Notes under the pieces: generated by a model
Database searches by the model: none
The model's input: the letters and a program-made list of their open reading frames with translations, nothing else
Told to the model about the DNA's origin: nothing
Made by a program: the position numbers and the translations under genes
Shown: in pieces, positions 24,253 through 31,996 of the stretch
How positions within the stretch are numbered: position 1 is the stretch's first letter
Layout of the letters: every line of letters begins with the position of its first letter
Assembly (NCBI GenBank): GCA_020073385.1
Contig: JAIQFH010000002.1
Coordinates: 221,295 to 285,294, forward strand
Direction: 5' to 3'
DNA: 64,000 nucleotides
Origin: Terriglobia bacterium
GTDB taxonomy: Bacteria; Acidobacteriota; Terriglobia; Terriglobales; Acidobacteriaceae

Positions 24253-25410
24253 TCACGATGTTGCCCACGGAAAGCTGGCGGTTCGTTCCGCAAGCCGAAC
24301 CAGTCCAAACCTGTCGTGCAGGAGCTGGTCGGAGTACCGCGTGGTACCGGCTCCCGTCCGTTGGTGTTTGGCGCACAGCCACTGGCGAAGCCTACGGCGA
24401 GTGTGTTCTTCCACTACGCGATAAGCTTTGCTGACCGGGCCCAGGCAGAAGTAGTTGGCCCAGCCGATGATTTGTCGGTTGAGTTGTGCCACCAACTGCT
24501 CTGCGGCCTGCTGGGTTTGGCTTCGTCGAGTCGCTGCGCTGATCGCCTGACAGATGCGTTGCACCCGTTTTTTGGAAGGCGTCGTGCCGATATAGGCGCG
24601 GCCCGTCTTCGGCGAATAGCAGCGTCCAAACGAGTATCCCAGAAAATCGAACTTTTCTTCCGGTAGCTTGCAGACCCGCGTCTTCGTTTCGTTCACCGTT
24701 AATTTCAGCTTCGTCATCATGTCCCGCATCTTGACTAAAGCCTCGTCGGCCTTGCCTCGACAGCAGATCACCAGATCGTCGGCGTAATTAACGGTGTACG
24801 CTTTCAGACGCTTCTCGTGCCCCAACTTCTTCCAGCCGAGCACGAACCGACGCATGTACAGATTACTCAGCAATGGACTGATCGGAGACCCTTGCGGCGT
24901 GCCTCGACCTTCATCCCGATTGCGCGTACTTCGACGCTTGTTTCCCCTCTCGTCCGTTTCTTCGACCGGGGCTTCTAGCCACATCTTGATCAGATGAAGC
25001 ATCGCTCCGTCTACGACGCGGCGAGCTACCGACTTTAGAAGCTCGGAATGTGGGAGAGTATCAAAGTAACTGCTGAGATCCGCATCAACAATTTCTCCAT
25101 GGCCAGTGTTGACCAGCTTATGGACGTGTCTTACTGCGTCTAATGCGCTGCGGTCTTGCCGATAGGCGTATTGTTCCGACGGTAGATCTGCCTCGAAGAT
25201 AGGTTCGAGAATCAGAACTGCCGCCACTTGCGCTACCCGATCTCTGATAGCGGGCACTCCTAGCGGCCGCTGTTTCCCGTCCGGCTTCGGTATAAATACT
25301 CGCCGCACAGGAAGTGGTTGATAGGTTCGGCTTTTCAGCTCTTGCGCCAGTTCGTCCAGCCAACGCTCTGCTCCATATGCCTCGATGCCCTCGAACGTTT
25401 GGCCGTCCAC
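24253..25410 (-). CDS. ltrA: Group II intron reverse transcriptase/maturase, N-terminally truncated
   Basis: This 385-residue frame contains the fingers-palm of an intron-encoded reverse transcriptase: RRVFIPKPDGKQRPLGVPAI, EADLPSEQYAYRQDRSALDA, VDADLSSYFDTLPH, GTPQGSPISPLLSNLYM, the catalytic Y-A-D-D (NYADDLVICC) and the thumb/maturase X domain (GWANYF). The normal N-terminal 40-60 residues are missing. The frame runs back through K-A-N-G-G-A-A-G-V-D-G-Q into unrelated sequence without an ATG, so the GTG used here is simply the first start-like codon. The C-terminus lacks an HNH endonuclease. It is probably not mobile by itself. Confidence 0.85.
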   Translation of the reverse strand: MDGQTFEGIEAYGAERWLDELAQELKSRTYQPLPVRRVFIPKPDGKQRPLGVPAIRDRVAQVAAVLILEPIFEADLPSEQYAYRQDRSALDAVRHVHKLVNTGHGEIVDADLSSYFDTLPHSELLKSVARRVVDGAMLHLIKMWLEAPVEETDERGNKRRSTRNRDEGRGTPQGSPISPLLSNLYMRRFVLGWKKLGHEKRLKAYTVNYADDLVICCRGKADEALVKMRDMMTKLKLTVNETKTRVCKLPEEKFDFLGYSFGRCYSPKTGRAYIGTTPSKKRVQRICQAISAATRRSQTQQAAEQLVAQLNRQIIGWANYFCLGPVSKAYRVVEEHTRRRLRQWLCAKHQRTGAGTTRYSDQLLHDRFGLVRLAERTASFPWATS

Positions 25411-25454
25411 TCCTGCTGCTCCGCCGTTGGCTTTGCAGCACTCACTGGAGCTAC

Positions 25455-26378
25455 ATGGGCGATCGATTGGCTCACAGGGTCGTTTATATACCCGAACGAA
25501 ACGAAGCAGTCGGGAATGTACATCCCTTGCGACTCCTCATAAGCGAAGACGAAATCATTCGCTACGTTACCAGCTGGAAGCATGGAAAGCTCTCGACGAA
25601 GAAATACGAAGCTCACGGACCGGTAGCGGCGATCTCGACAGGCAAAAGGCAGCTCGACATCGACGACGCCACGAGACATATAACAATCTCGCTCGATGAG
25701 ACTGCCGAGCAGACACGGAGAATTGCAAAATCCTACACCAGGCAGACCACGAGCCTTAATGAGAAGGAGCTACGGACTTGGCGTATGGTTCAACGGCTTT
25801 TGGAGAAAAAGATGGGAACCGAAATCGATCTCCCCGAATGGTTCGACGAAGTGACCAATCGCATTTTCGTTGGGGATCTGCGTGTTCGCCGCTACTACCC
25901 GGCCTTTAACGAGGCATGCCGAACCGTTTGCCTGATTCGATCTTTTCAAAGGCGGGAGCCGTCAAAGGAGAATCGGCTAATGGTAGATTTCGCAGATTTC
26001 GCCATCACAGCCCTGATTTTTGATCGGGTCTTCGTTGAGAGTCTTCGTCTGCGCAAAGGCGTGAACGAGCCAACCCGGGACCTTGTTGACCGCCTTTCTG
26101 CCAAAAGGGGGAAGCCAGTGGAAGCGAAGGACGTTGCTCGCGCGCTTAGAGTCCCGAAAAATCGTGCGTATCGGATGCTAAGCAACGCGGCAAAGGCAGG
26201 TGTTATTAAGCGCGTAAATGAACCTGAAAAAGGAAATCTCAAACTGTACCTAGCTGTGCCGCCGCCTCGCTTTGTACCCGACCCCCACCGTCTCTTTCGC
26301 AAATTGGATTTGAAAACGATGGTTCGAATTGTCCATCCGATTACGGGCGAGCAGATCGTCTATCGGCGGAAGAAATAG
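25455..26378 (+). pseudogene. C-terminal fragment of a primase/helicase-type mobile-element ATPase
   Basis: This is a 307-codon frame. VVYIPERNEAVGNVHPLRLL, then SEDEIIRYVTSW, EAHGPVAAIST, ITISLDETAEQTRRIAKSYT and LPEWFDEVTNRIFVGDLRVRRYYPAFN correspond to the second half of helicase-like ATPases carried by integrative elements beside primases. The Walker A half is absent because the frame begins at the intron remnant. The C-terminus (about residues 215-275) looks like a winged helix (KPVEAKDVARALRVPKNRAY). Codon use is less GC-biased than the surrounding genes. A product may be made, but ATPase function is unlikely. Family assignment is moderate. Confidence 0.55.
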
Positions 26379-26473
26379 GTTCTTTAGTTTCGTAGTTTTG
26401 CAAGTTTTGATGGCCAGTGTCCCATTTGCTCACTCTTCACGGATTGGCAAGCTACTCGAATCGAGGAGGTTTA

Positions 26474-26614
26474 GTGGTTTCGGTTAGCTGTTGTGAGGGA
26501 GTTTTTTTTGCTTATGAACACACAATTCAGTCGAAATCCCTTGTTCAGTGCGGCGGGACGCTCGATTGGGGCCGCCGTTTCTGGATTGTTAAAAGACGCC
26601 TAACTTGCACGTAA
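26474..26614 (+). CDS. Possible 46-residue orphan protein before the integrase
   Basis: A GTG start at 26474 follows AGGAGG by four bases, and the frame runs to TAA at 26612. The product (MVSVSCCEGVFFAYEHTIQS ...) has no recognisable motif and does not look like an excisionase. The good ribosome-binding site is the only support. The rest of 26379-26687 is AT-richer noncoding sequence with a run of eight T. Confidence 0.25.
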   Translation: MVSVSCCEGVFFAYEHTIQSKSLVQCGGTLDWGRRFWIVKRRLTCT

Positions 26615-26687
26615 ATGACCCGGTATGGCTATACTTCCCATCGCGGAAACACAAGGCGAGCTAGCCCAGACAGGAGGCTGGCAAGAA

Positions 26688-27878
26688 ATGGCTCGTCGTC
26701 GTTTTCAGAAGGGATCGTTACGCAAACGCGGCAAGAGAAATCCAGTGTGGGAGTTGCAATGGTGGGCGGACGTTATCAACCCGGATGGGACACTCGGGCG
26801 CAAGCGAGAATCCATGATTCTTGGAGCTGTGTCAGAGTTGACCCGCAAGCAGGCGTGGAAGCTCGCGCAAGAGCATTTGCGCCCGCTCAATCAGGGGAAA
26901 ATTTCTCCGATGTCCGATGTCACGTTTGGCGAGTTTGTCGAACGTCACTTCGTTTCCAATTTCCTTCCCACGCTGAAGCTCTCAACCAAAAGAAAATATC
27001 TCTCAACCATAAACACTCATTTGTTCCCCGCCTTCGGCTCAATTCGATTGTGCGAGATCGGCACGCTCGATTTGCAGCGGTTCGTGCTGGCCAAGATGCA
27101 CAGTGGTCTTGGCTGGGAATCGTGCGATCTGCTCCGCAACCTCATGTCGAAGGTTTTCAATGTGGCGAAGACGTGGAATTTTTTCGCCGGCGAAAATCCA
27201 GCTTCCGGTGTGATACTGCCGGAAAAAAGGCCGGTGAGGGAGAAGCATGTTTTGGATCACGTGCAGATTCAGCGGTTGCTCGATGCGCTGCGCGAACCTT
27301 GCCGAACGATGGTGCTGCTCGGCTTACTTACCGGAATGCGCGTCGGGGAGATTCTCGGTCTGCGTTGGCAGGACGTGGATCTGATGGCTTGCCAGATTCG
27401 TATCCGACAGACCATCTGTCGCGGCACGATCAACACACCAAAAACGAAAGGCAGCTGGCGACTTCTGCCCCTGCCGCGCGCTGTCGTTCGGGCGCTCGTG
27501 ATCATGCGACCCGATTCAACGCAAATAGGCGACACAACACTCGTGTTCTCGACTGCCCAGAAAACGCCTCTGAGCGATACCAACCTGCTGCATCGTCATT
27601 TAAAGCCAGCCGGCCGGAAAATCGGCACGCCCTGGCTCAGCTGGCATACGCTGCGGCGGACGCACGCTACACTGCTTCAGTTGGCGGGAGGAGCGCTCAA
27701 GGACGCCCAAGCACAGCTCGGACACACCAAACTATCTACAACCCTCGAAGTCTACACTCTGCCAGTACCGGATCATCAACGAGCGGCGGTCGAAAATCTT
27801 GCGCGAATGGTGACCAATGGTGACGAGTCGGACCAGCGCTTGGACGAGCTGCCGCCAGCAACCCAGCAAATTCAATGA
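26688..27878 (+). CDS. int: Tyrosine-type site-specific integrase
   Basis: This 396-residue recombinase of the integrative-element type has an N-terminal arm-binding basic domain (MARRRFQKGSLRKRGKR), a core-binding domain (about 75-180: FGEFVERHFVSNFL ... TLDLQRFVL) and a catalytic domain. Catalytic residues are visible: Arg in TGMRVGEILGLRW, Lys in TPKTKGSWR, H-x-x-R in SWHTLRRTHAT, His in LGHTKLSTTLEVYT, and the Tyr nucleophile in that last motif. ATG 26688 follows AGGAGG by ten bases; an earlier ATG at 26625 is possible. It ends seven bases before the tRNA-Val CCA end and points toward it. It appears intact. Confidence 0.9.
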   Translation: MARRRFQKGSLRKRGKRNPVWELQWWADVINPDGTLGRKRESMILGAVSELTRKQAWKLAQEHLRPLNQGKISPMSDVTFGEFVERHFVSNFLPTLKLSTKRKYLSTINTHLFPAFGSIRLCEIGTLDLQRFVLAKMHSGLGWESCDLLRNLMSKVFNVAKTWNFFAGENPASGVILPEKRPVREKHVLDHVQIQRLLDALREPCRTMVLLGLLTGMRVGEILGLRWQDVDLMACQIRIRQTICRGTINTPKTKGSWRLLPLPRAVVRALVIMRPDSTQIGDTTLVFSTAQKTPLSDTNLLHRHLKPAGRKIGTPWLSWHTLRRTHATLLQLAGGALKDAQAQLGHTKLSTTLEVYTLPVPDHQRAAVENLARMVTNGDESDQRLDELPPATQQIQ

Positions 27879-27884
27879 GATGGA

Positions 27885-27962
27885 TGGTAGGCCCGAATGG
27901 ATTCGAACCATCGACCTCTTCCGTGTCAAGGAAGCGCTCTAGACCAACTGAGCTACGGGCCT
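27885..27962 (-). tRNA. tRNA-Val (anticodon GAC), CCA encoded
   Basis: On the minus strand the sequence folds into a full cloverleaf. The acceptor stem AGGCCCG pairs with CGGGCCT. The D-arm is GCTC...GAGC. The anticodon arm is CTTCC-TTGACAC-GGAAG with anticodon GAC, and the T-arm is GATGG-TTCGAAT-CCATT. A73 and CCA follow (27885-27888). It reads GUC/GUU valine codons and serves as the attachment site of the neighbouring integrative element. Confidence 0.95.
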
Positions 27963-28035
27963 GCTGAACCTACATCTGGACAACCGGGGTGGCGGGCGAT
28001 TACCCGACCTTAAGAAGTTTACCACGCGACCCGCT

Positions 28036-29037
28036 TTACTTCCTCACAGCCCAAGCCAGTCCGTCCGGTCCTTTGCCGGTTGAGATTCGGCCGGTTACTG
28101 AAAAAGTCTTCAAATCAATCACCGCAACTTGGCTGTCCGGACTCACCGCAACAAATGCACGGGAGCCATCGGGCACAATCAAGATCCCTGCCACTCCGTG
28201 TCCCAGACTCAGACGTTTGATTTCTTTCCGCGCGGCGGCCTCGAGCACGACCAGATCTCCCGTCCCGAGATCAGAAATCAGAACGAGTTTTCCGTCAGGC
28301 GAGAACTTGACCCGATTCGCAAACTTCGTATGCAGGTCGAGAGTCTGCACCACTTTCCGGCTTGCTAGATCGACAATCGAAAGCGTTCCATCATGTGAGT
28401 TCGCCGCCCAGACCTCTTTGCCGTCCGGAGAAACATCAAAACCCTCAGGTCCTTTACCGACGGAGATCGGCGTTTGAATCCATCCGGAGGCATCTCCATT
28501 CTTGTCGCGATCAAGAATACTGATGGTGTCGGAATTGACATTCGCAGTAAAGATTCGGCTTTCGTCTTGGCTCACCGCCAGCATGTGGGTCCGATTCTGC
28601 CCGATGCCCAACGTCCAGTCGATCTGGTGCGTGGAGGGATCGTAACGCCCGATCACCTTGCTTCCTTCCGCCGTGAAGTAAACTTTGCCGTTTACCATTT
28701 CCAATCCATGCGGCGCGCGCAAGGCACCGAGATCTATAGCCGGCAAAGCCTTCTGCGCCGACAAGTCTGCAATCGAGATCGTATGCTGCGGATTCTGGAA
28801 GGCGCCGTAGTTCGAAATGTAGGCATATTTTCCGTCTTCAGAAGCGACGATTTCGTGCGGATCCTCGCCGGCCGGAACTCGTCCGACGATCTTCAATGTG
28901 CCCGGATCCACAATCGCCATCGACTTGTCATTTTTCTCGAGCACCAGCAGTGCCGGGGACGGAGTCTGAGCATAGATAGAAATGGCCGCGAAAAACAGAA
29001 GCAACCCGAGCGATAACGCCCACACTCTTCTCATCAT
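28036..29037 (-). CDS. Exported YVTN-type beta-propeller protein
   Basis: This is a 333-residue protein with a signal peptide (RRVWALSLGLLLFFAAISIYAQ). Seven blades of the YncE/YVTN type follow, each with a Y/F-x-N-x-x-x-x-T-I-S-I-x-D pattern: KYAYISNYGAFQNPQHTISI, RIFTANVNSDTISILDRD, VWAANSHDGTLSIVDLASRK and LVLISDLGTGDLVVLEA. The family includes surface and periplasmic ligand-binding proteins; no enzyme motif is present. It lies directly downstream (on the minus strand) of the exonuclease gene, across 38 bases, so cotranscription is possible. Binding partner unknown. Confidence 0.8.
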   Translation of the reverse strand: MMRRVWALSLGLLLFFAAISIYAQTPSPALLVLEKNDKSMAIVDPGTLKIVGRVPAGEDPHEIVASEDGKYAYISNYGAFQNPQHTISIADLSAQKALPAIDLGALRAPHGLEMVNGKVYFTAEGSKVIGRYDPSTHQIDWTLGIGQNRTHMLAVSQDESRIFTANVNSDTISILDRDKNGDASGWIQTPISVGKGPEGFDVSPDGKEVWAANSHDGTLSIVDLASRKVVQTLDLHTKFANRVKFSPDGKLVLISDLGTGDLVVLEAAARKEIKRLSLGHGVAGILIVPDGSRAFVAVSPDSQVAVIDLKTFSVTGRISTGKGPDGLAWAVRK

Positions 29038-29075
29038 TTCGTAACCTCGCTAAACAAGTATTAGGAATGCGTCGA

Positions 29076-29978
29076 TCAACGAAGTGGTACCGCTGCGGTA
29101 CCGGATTTGGACGTCTCCCTGGCCGAAACGCGTCGATACAAATCTTTGGCCCGGAGCCGCTCACAGCTATGCTCGAAATTGTCGCGCGGCCCATTCCACC
29201 GGAGATCGTCGACCGAATCAAATACCGGAACATCGAGACGCAAAGTGGCCAGCGTACGATACAACAACGCCTCATCCCAGGCGGCAAACAATGATTCCGC
29301 CAGAGGCCGTGCTCGCCGGATCGACGGGTCCCAATCCCGCGAATCTTTCGGAATGTTCTCGAGATGGTAATACCTCGACAACGCCAGTGACGCCGCCTTC
29401 GCTCCCCATCCCGCAATGCCGGGATATCCGTCTGCGGTGTCACCCGTCACCGCCAAGTAATCCGGAATAGACTCCGGCTTCACTCCGAACTTTTCCACCA
29501 CTCCAGTCTCATCGCGCATGATGTTCCGCCTGCGATCCAGTTGCACCACGCGGTTGCCCACCACACATTGCGCAAGGTCTTTATCAGGCGTGCAGATCAA
29601 GACTTGCTTCACTCGCTCATCGGCCGCAGCCTTGGCCGCCGCCGAGGCGAGCGCATCATCTGCTTCGAAGTAGGTCATGGGCCATACAACGACGCCCATC
29701 GATTCGAGAGCCTCTTCCAGTATGGGGAATTGCGAGAGTAGTTCGGGAGCAACACCCTCGGCCGTCTTGTAGTCGCCATAAAGATCGTTGCGGAACGACT
29801 CCACGACGTGATCGGTGGCAACGCCGAGGTGGGTCGCGCCCGCCTCGATCATGGAAAAGACGGAAGTGAGCACGCCGCGGACCGCCCCAATCTCCTGCCC
29901 GCTGTCATTTTTCGACGATGGCACAGCAAAGAAGTGACGGAACAGTTCGTACGTCCCGTCAATGACGTAAACATTCAT
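29076..29978 (-). CDS. 5'-3' exonuclease / flap endonuclease-like protein (stand-alone)
   Basis: This 300-residue protein is homologous to the N-terminal exonuclease domain of DNA polymerase I. It shows MNVYVIDGTYELFRHFF (metal Asp), ATDHVVESFRNDLYGDYK, the acidic cluster YFEADDALAS and LICTPDKDLAQ, VGNRVVQLDRR, and the helix-hairpin-helix-like VTGDTADGYPGIAGWGAKAA. It would remove 5' flaps or RNA primers in repair. It stands apart from polA. Many bacteria carry such a second copy. The start ATG 29978 fits the family N-terminus exactly. Confidence 0.88.
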   Translation of the reverse strand: MNVYVIDGTYELFRHFFAVPSSKNDSGQEIGAVRGVLTSVFSMIEAGATHLGVATDHVVESFRNDLYGDYKTAEGVAPELLSQFPILEEALESMGVVVWPMTYFEADDALASAAAKAAADERVKQVLICTPDKDLAQCVVGNRVVQLDRRRNIMRDETGVVEKFGVKPESIPDYLAVTGDTADGYPGIAGWGAKAASLALSRYYHLENIPKDSRDWDPSIRRARPLAESLFAAWDEALLYRTLATLRLDVPVFDSVDDLRWNGPRDNFEHSCERLRAKDLYRRVSARETSKSGTAAVPLR

Positions 29979-30031
29979 GCGGAAGAGATGGCCCTTTGGA
30001 AGATGAACATGATACTAAACGAGACCGGCTG

Positions 30032-31423
30032 CTACGTGTTGTCCATGGCCATGAAGAGATTGTTCAGCGATTCGCTTAGTGTCGGATGAGCATAGGTGGC
30101 ATCCCGCAGCGCGGTGTACGGTAACTTGCCCATCATCGCGGTCTCCAGCACAGACATGACTTCTCCGCCTTCAATGCCCAGGACTGCCGCCCCGAGAATC
30201 TGATTGGTTTCAGCATCGACCACCGCCTTCATGAGGCCCCGCGTCTCATCGACTTCCAATGCGCGGGCGACGGACGTCATCGGCAACTTCGCAACGAGGA
30301 TATTACGCCCCTCGGCGCGAGCCTCATTCTCCGTTATACCTACCCTGCCCAACTGTGGGTCGATGAAGACACAATACGGTACCTGGCGATCTTTGGTGGA
30401 TGCCGCTTTACCTTCCAGCAGATTAGCTCGAATAATCCGAAAGTCGTCGTACGAAATGTGGGTGAATGCCGGCCCGCCCTTGATATCTCCGAGCGCGTAG
30501 ATTCCCACAGAGGTAGTTTCCAACCGATCGTTGACTCGAATGAATCCATGCTCGTCGGTTTGAATACCCGCGGCGGAAAGATTCAGCGCATCAGAATTCG
30601 GGATGCGTCCGGTAGCAACCAGCAAGTGCGAACCGACGAAAGACGTTGCCTTGCCGCCGGCTTCGACTTGCAACTGAATGTTGTCTTCTGATTGATCGAA
30701 GCGCGTAGCCTTCGCGTTGAGCAGGACCTCCACGCCATCCTGGCGCAAGATCTTCGTCACTTCTTCGGCGACATCGGGATCTTCTCGCGTCAGCAACTGC
30801 CCAGCCGATTGAATAATCGTCACGCGACTGCTAAAACGGCGAAACAGTTGTCCGAACTCAAGCCCAATGTATCCGCCTCCAAGGATAAGAAGATGATCTG
30901 GAACAGCACTGAGTTCCATGATGGATTCATTATCGAGGTACGGCACCCGATCGAGCCCATCGATCTTCGGCCGCGAAGCCCGCGTACCCGCGTTGATGAA
31001 GATGCGATCGGCGGAGACAGTTCGCTGTCCACCATCGTTGGTTCGAACGGCGAGAGTCTTCGCCCCGCTGAAACTCGCTTCACCCATGATCAGTTCAAGA
31101 CTCTGGGTCTTTGCGATGCGGCTTTCGCTTCCACCCCGGAATTGAGCGACGATGTCACGCTTTCGCTGCCGAACTCTTTCCAGATCGATCGAGATCGGCC
31201 CCGTGTGCACGCCATAGTCCGCCGCACGCCGCGCCAGGTACGCGACGCGCCCGCTCGCCACCATGGTTTTTGTCGGTGTGCATCCTTCATTGATACACGT
31301 CCCGCCCACGTGTTTCCGCTCAATCAGAGCAGTGCGCATTGCGGCCTTCGCCAAGGCCATCGACAGCGGCGTTCCACCTTGTCCCGAGCCGATAACAATC
31401 GCGTCGTAATGCGAAGGATTCAT
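30032..31423 (-). CDS. MerA-like FAD-dependent pyridine nucleotide-disulfide oxidoreductase
   Basis: This is a 463-residue class I flavoprotein disulfide reductase. It has an FAD motif (IVIGSGQGGTPLS), the redox-active pair C43/C48 in GGTCINEGCTPTKT, the NAD(P) motif LILGGGYIGLEFGQLF, the second FAD motif VGIYALGDIKGGPAFTH, and the dimerisation domain ending in AHPTLSESL. It lacks the N-terminal metal-binding domain and the C-terminal vicinal cysteines of true mercuric reductases, so mercury reduction is unlikely. Dihydrolipoamide dehydrogenase is less likely because the interface His-Pro (AHPTLSE) context is the MerA-like type. The electron acceptor is unknown. Confidence 0.8.
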   Translation of the reverse strand: MNPSHYDAIVIGSGQGGTPLSMALAKAAMRTALIERKHVGGTCINEGCTPTKTMVASGRVAYLARRAADYGVHTGPISIDLERVRQRKRDIVAQFRGGSESRIAKTQSLELIMGEASFSGAKTLAVRTNDGGQRTVSADRIFINAGTRASRPKIDGLDRVPYLDNESIMELSAVPDHLLILGGGYIGLEFGQLFRRFSSRVTIIQSAGQLLTREDPDVAEEVTKILRQDGVEVLLNAKATRFDQSEDNIQLQVEAGGKATSFVGSHLLVATGRIPNSDALNLSAAGIQTDEHGFIRVNDRLETTSVGIYALGDIKGGPAFTHISYDDFRIIRANLLEGKAASTKDRQVPYCVFIDPQLGRVGITENEARAEGRNILVAKLPMTSVARALEVDETRGLMKAVVDAETNQILGAAVLGIEGGEVMSVLETAMMGKLPYTALRDATYAHPTLSESLNNLFMAMDNT

Positions 31424-31465
31424 CGATTAGCCCTCAAATCACTTAACGCTGATGGTGATCAGCGC

Positions 31466-31939
31466 CTACAACCGGGAGGCAAGAAACAGTCCCAGTCCGA
31501 TTGCGACCGCGTCCTCGGGAATTGCAATGACGAAATCGGGAACGCGTAACGAACGTACCAGTCCCACGCGCGCTTGATATCCCCCGAAGGCGCCTGCGAT
31601 CGCTCCCACCACACCTGCGATCGCTCCCACCCATAGGGCTGAATTTCCAGCCACTGCGAGACACGCTCCGGTCAACGCGCCGGTCACGATCCTCGCCGAC
31701 AAACCTACCGCACCGGTTCGTGGCGGAGTGGACGGTAGCTGGTCCCCGATGAATTCCACCAGAGCGAGGACCGTGAAAATCACCACCGTCCACTTCGAAC
31801 CCATAAAAGCGAGCGGAGAGTTATGTAGATTGATCCAACCCAGGTTGGCTGCCCACGCCACGACAGCGGGGGCGGTGAAAGACCGCAAGCCGGCCACAAA
31901 GCCAATCCCAAATGCGAGCAAGAGCGCTGTTGAGTTCAT
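31466..31939 (-). CDS. DUF4126 family membrane protein
   Basis: This is a 157-residue protein with about five hydrophobic segments: ALLLAFGIGFVAGLRSFTAPAVVAWAA, TVVIFTVLALVEFIGDQLP, ARIVTGALTGACLAVA, AGVVGAIAGAFGGY and VAIGLGLFLAS. The G-x-R-S-F-T-A-P and E-x-I-G-D-Q-L-P motifs identify DUF4126. ATG 31939 (MNSTALL) is chosen; upstream codons encode a polar stretch. It lies between the histidine kinase and the MerA-like gene on the same strand with short gaps, so it probably belongs to this minus-strand unit. Function unknown. Confidence 0.75.
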   Translation of the reverse strand: MNSTALLLAFGIGFVAGLRSFTAPAVVAWAANLGWINLHNSPLAFMGSKWTVVIFTVLALVEFIGDQLPSTPPRTGAVGLSARIVTGALTGACLAVAGNSALWVGAIAGVVGAIAGAFGGYQARVGLVRSLRVPDFVIAIPEDAVAIGLGLFLASRL

Positions 31940-31996
31940 CGAGTTTCTCCAGATCCATGCGTAGAAAAATCGGAGCCCCGAAAGCAACTGCTCGAA

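Larger units (their letters stand above)
24100..25448 (-). mobile_element. Group II intron remnant, truncated at its 5' end
   Basis: Read on the minus strand, the reverse transcriptase is followed by the domain V hairpin and by the gagcgggaagaggaaac ... ctcgactctaccc region usual at the end of this intron class. At the 5' side the intron RNA domains I-III and the first part of the protein are missing; similarity starts at the K-A-N-G-G-A-A-G-V-D-G-Q segment (about 25445). Loss of the 5' part is the common outcome of incomplete reverse transcription during insertion. Confidence 0.75.
24050..27884. mobile_element. Eroded integrative element at tRNA-Val
   Basis: The segment between the LLM oxidoreductase and the tRNA-Val 3' end contains only mobile-element parts: a 5'-truncated group II intron (minus strand), the C-terminal half of a helicase/primase-type ATPase, a small orphan reading frame and a tyrosine integrase. 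The integrase ends seven bases from the encoded CCA of the tRNA, the usual position at the attachment site. I found no duplicated tRNA 3' fragment at the left end, so the left boundary (about 24.05 kb) is approximate. Confidence 0.65.

Noticed and set aside
26615..27823. 402-codon plus-strand frame overlapping the integrase
   Set aside because: It overlaps the integrase in another frame and shows no motif; the integrase frame has all catalytic residues.
30032..31423. True mercuric reductase
   Set aside because: No N-terminal heavy-metal domain, no C-terminal Cys pair and no mer genes nearby.
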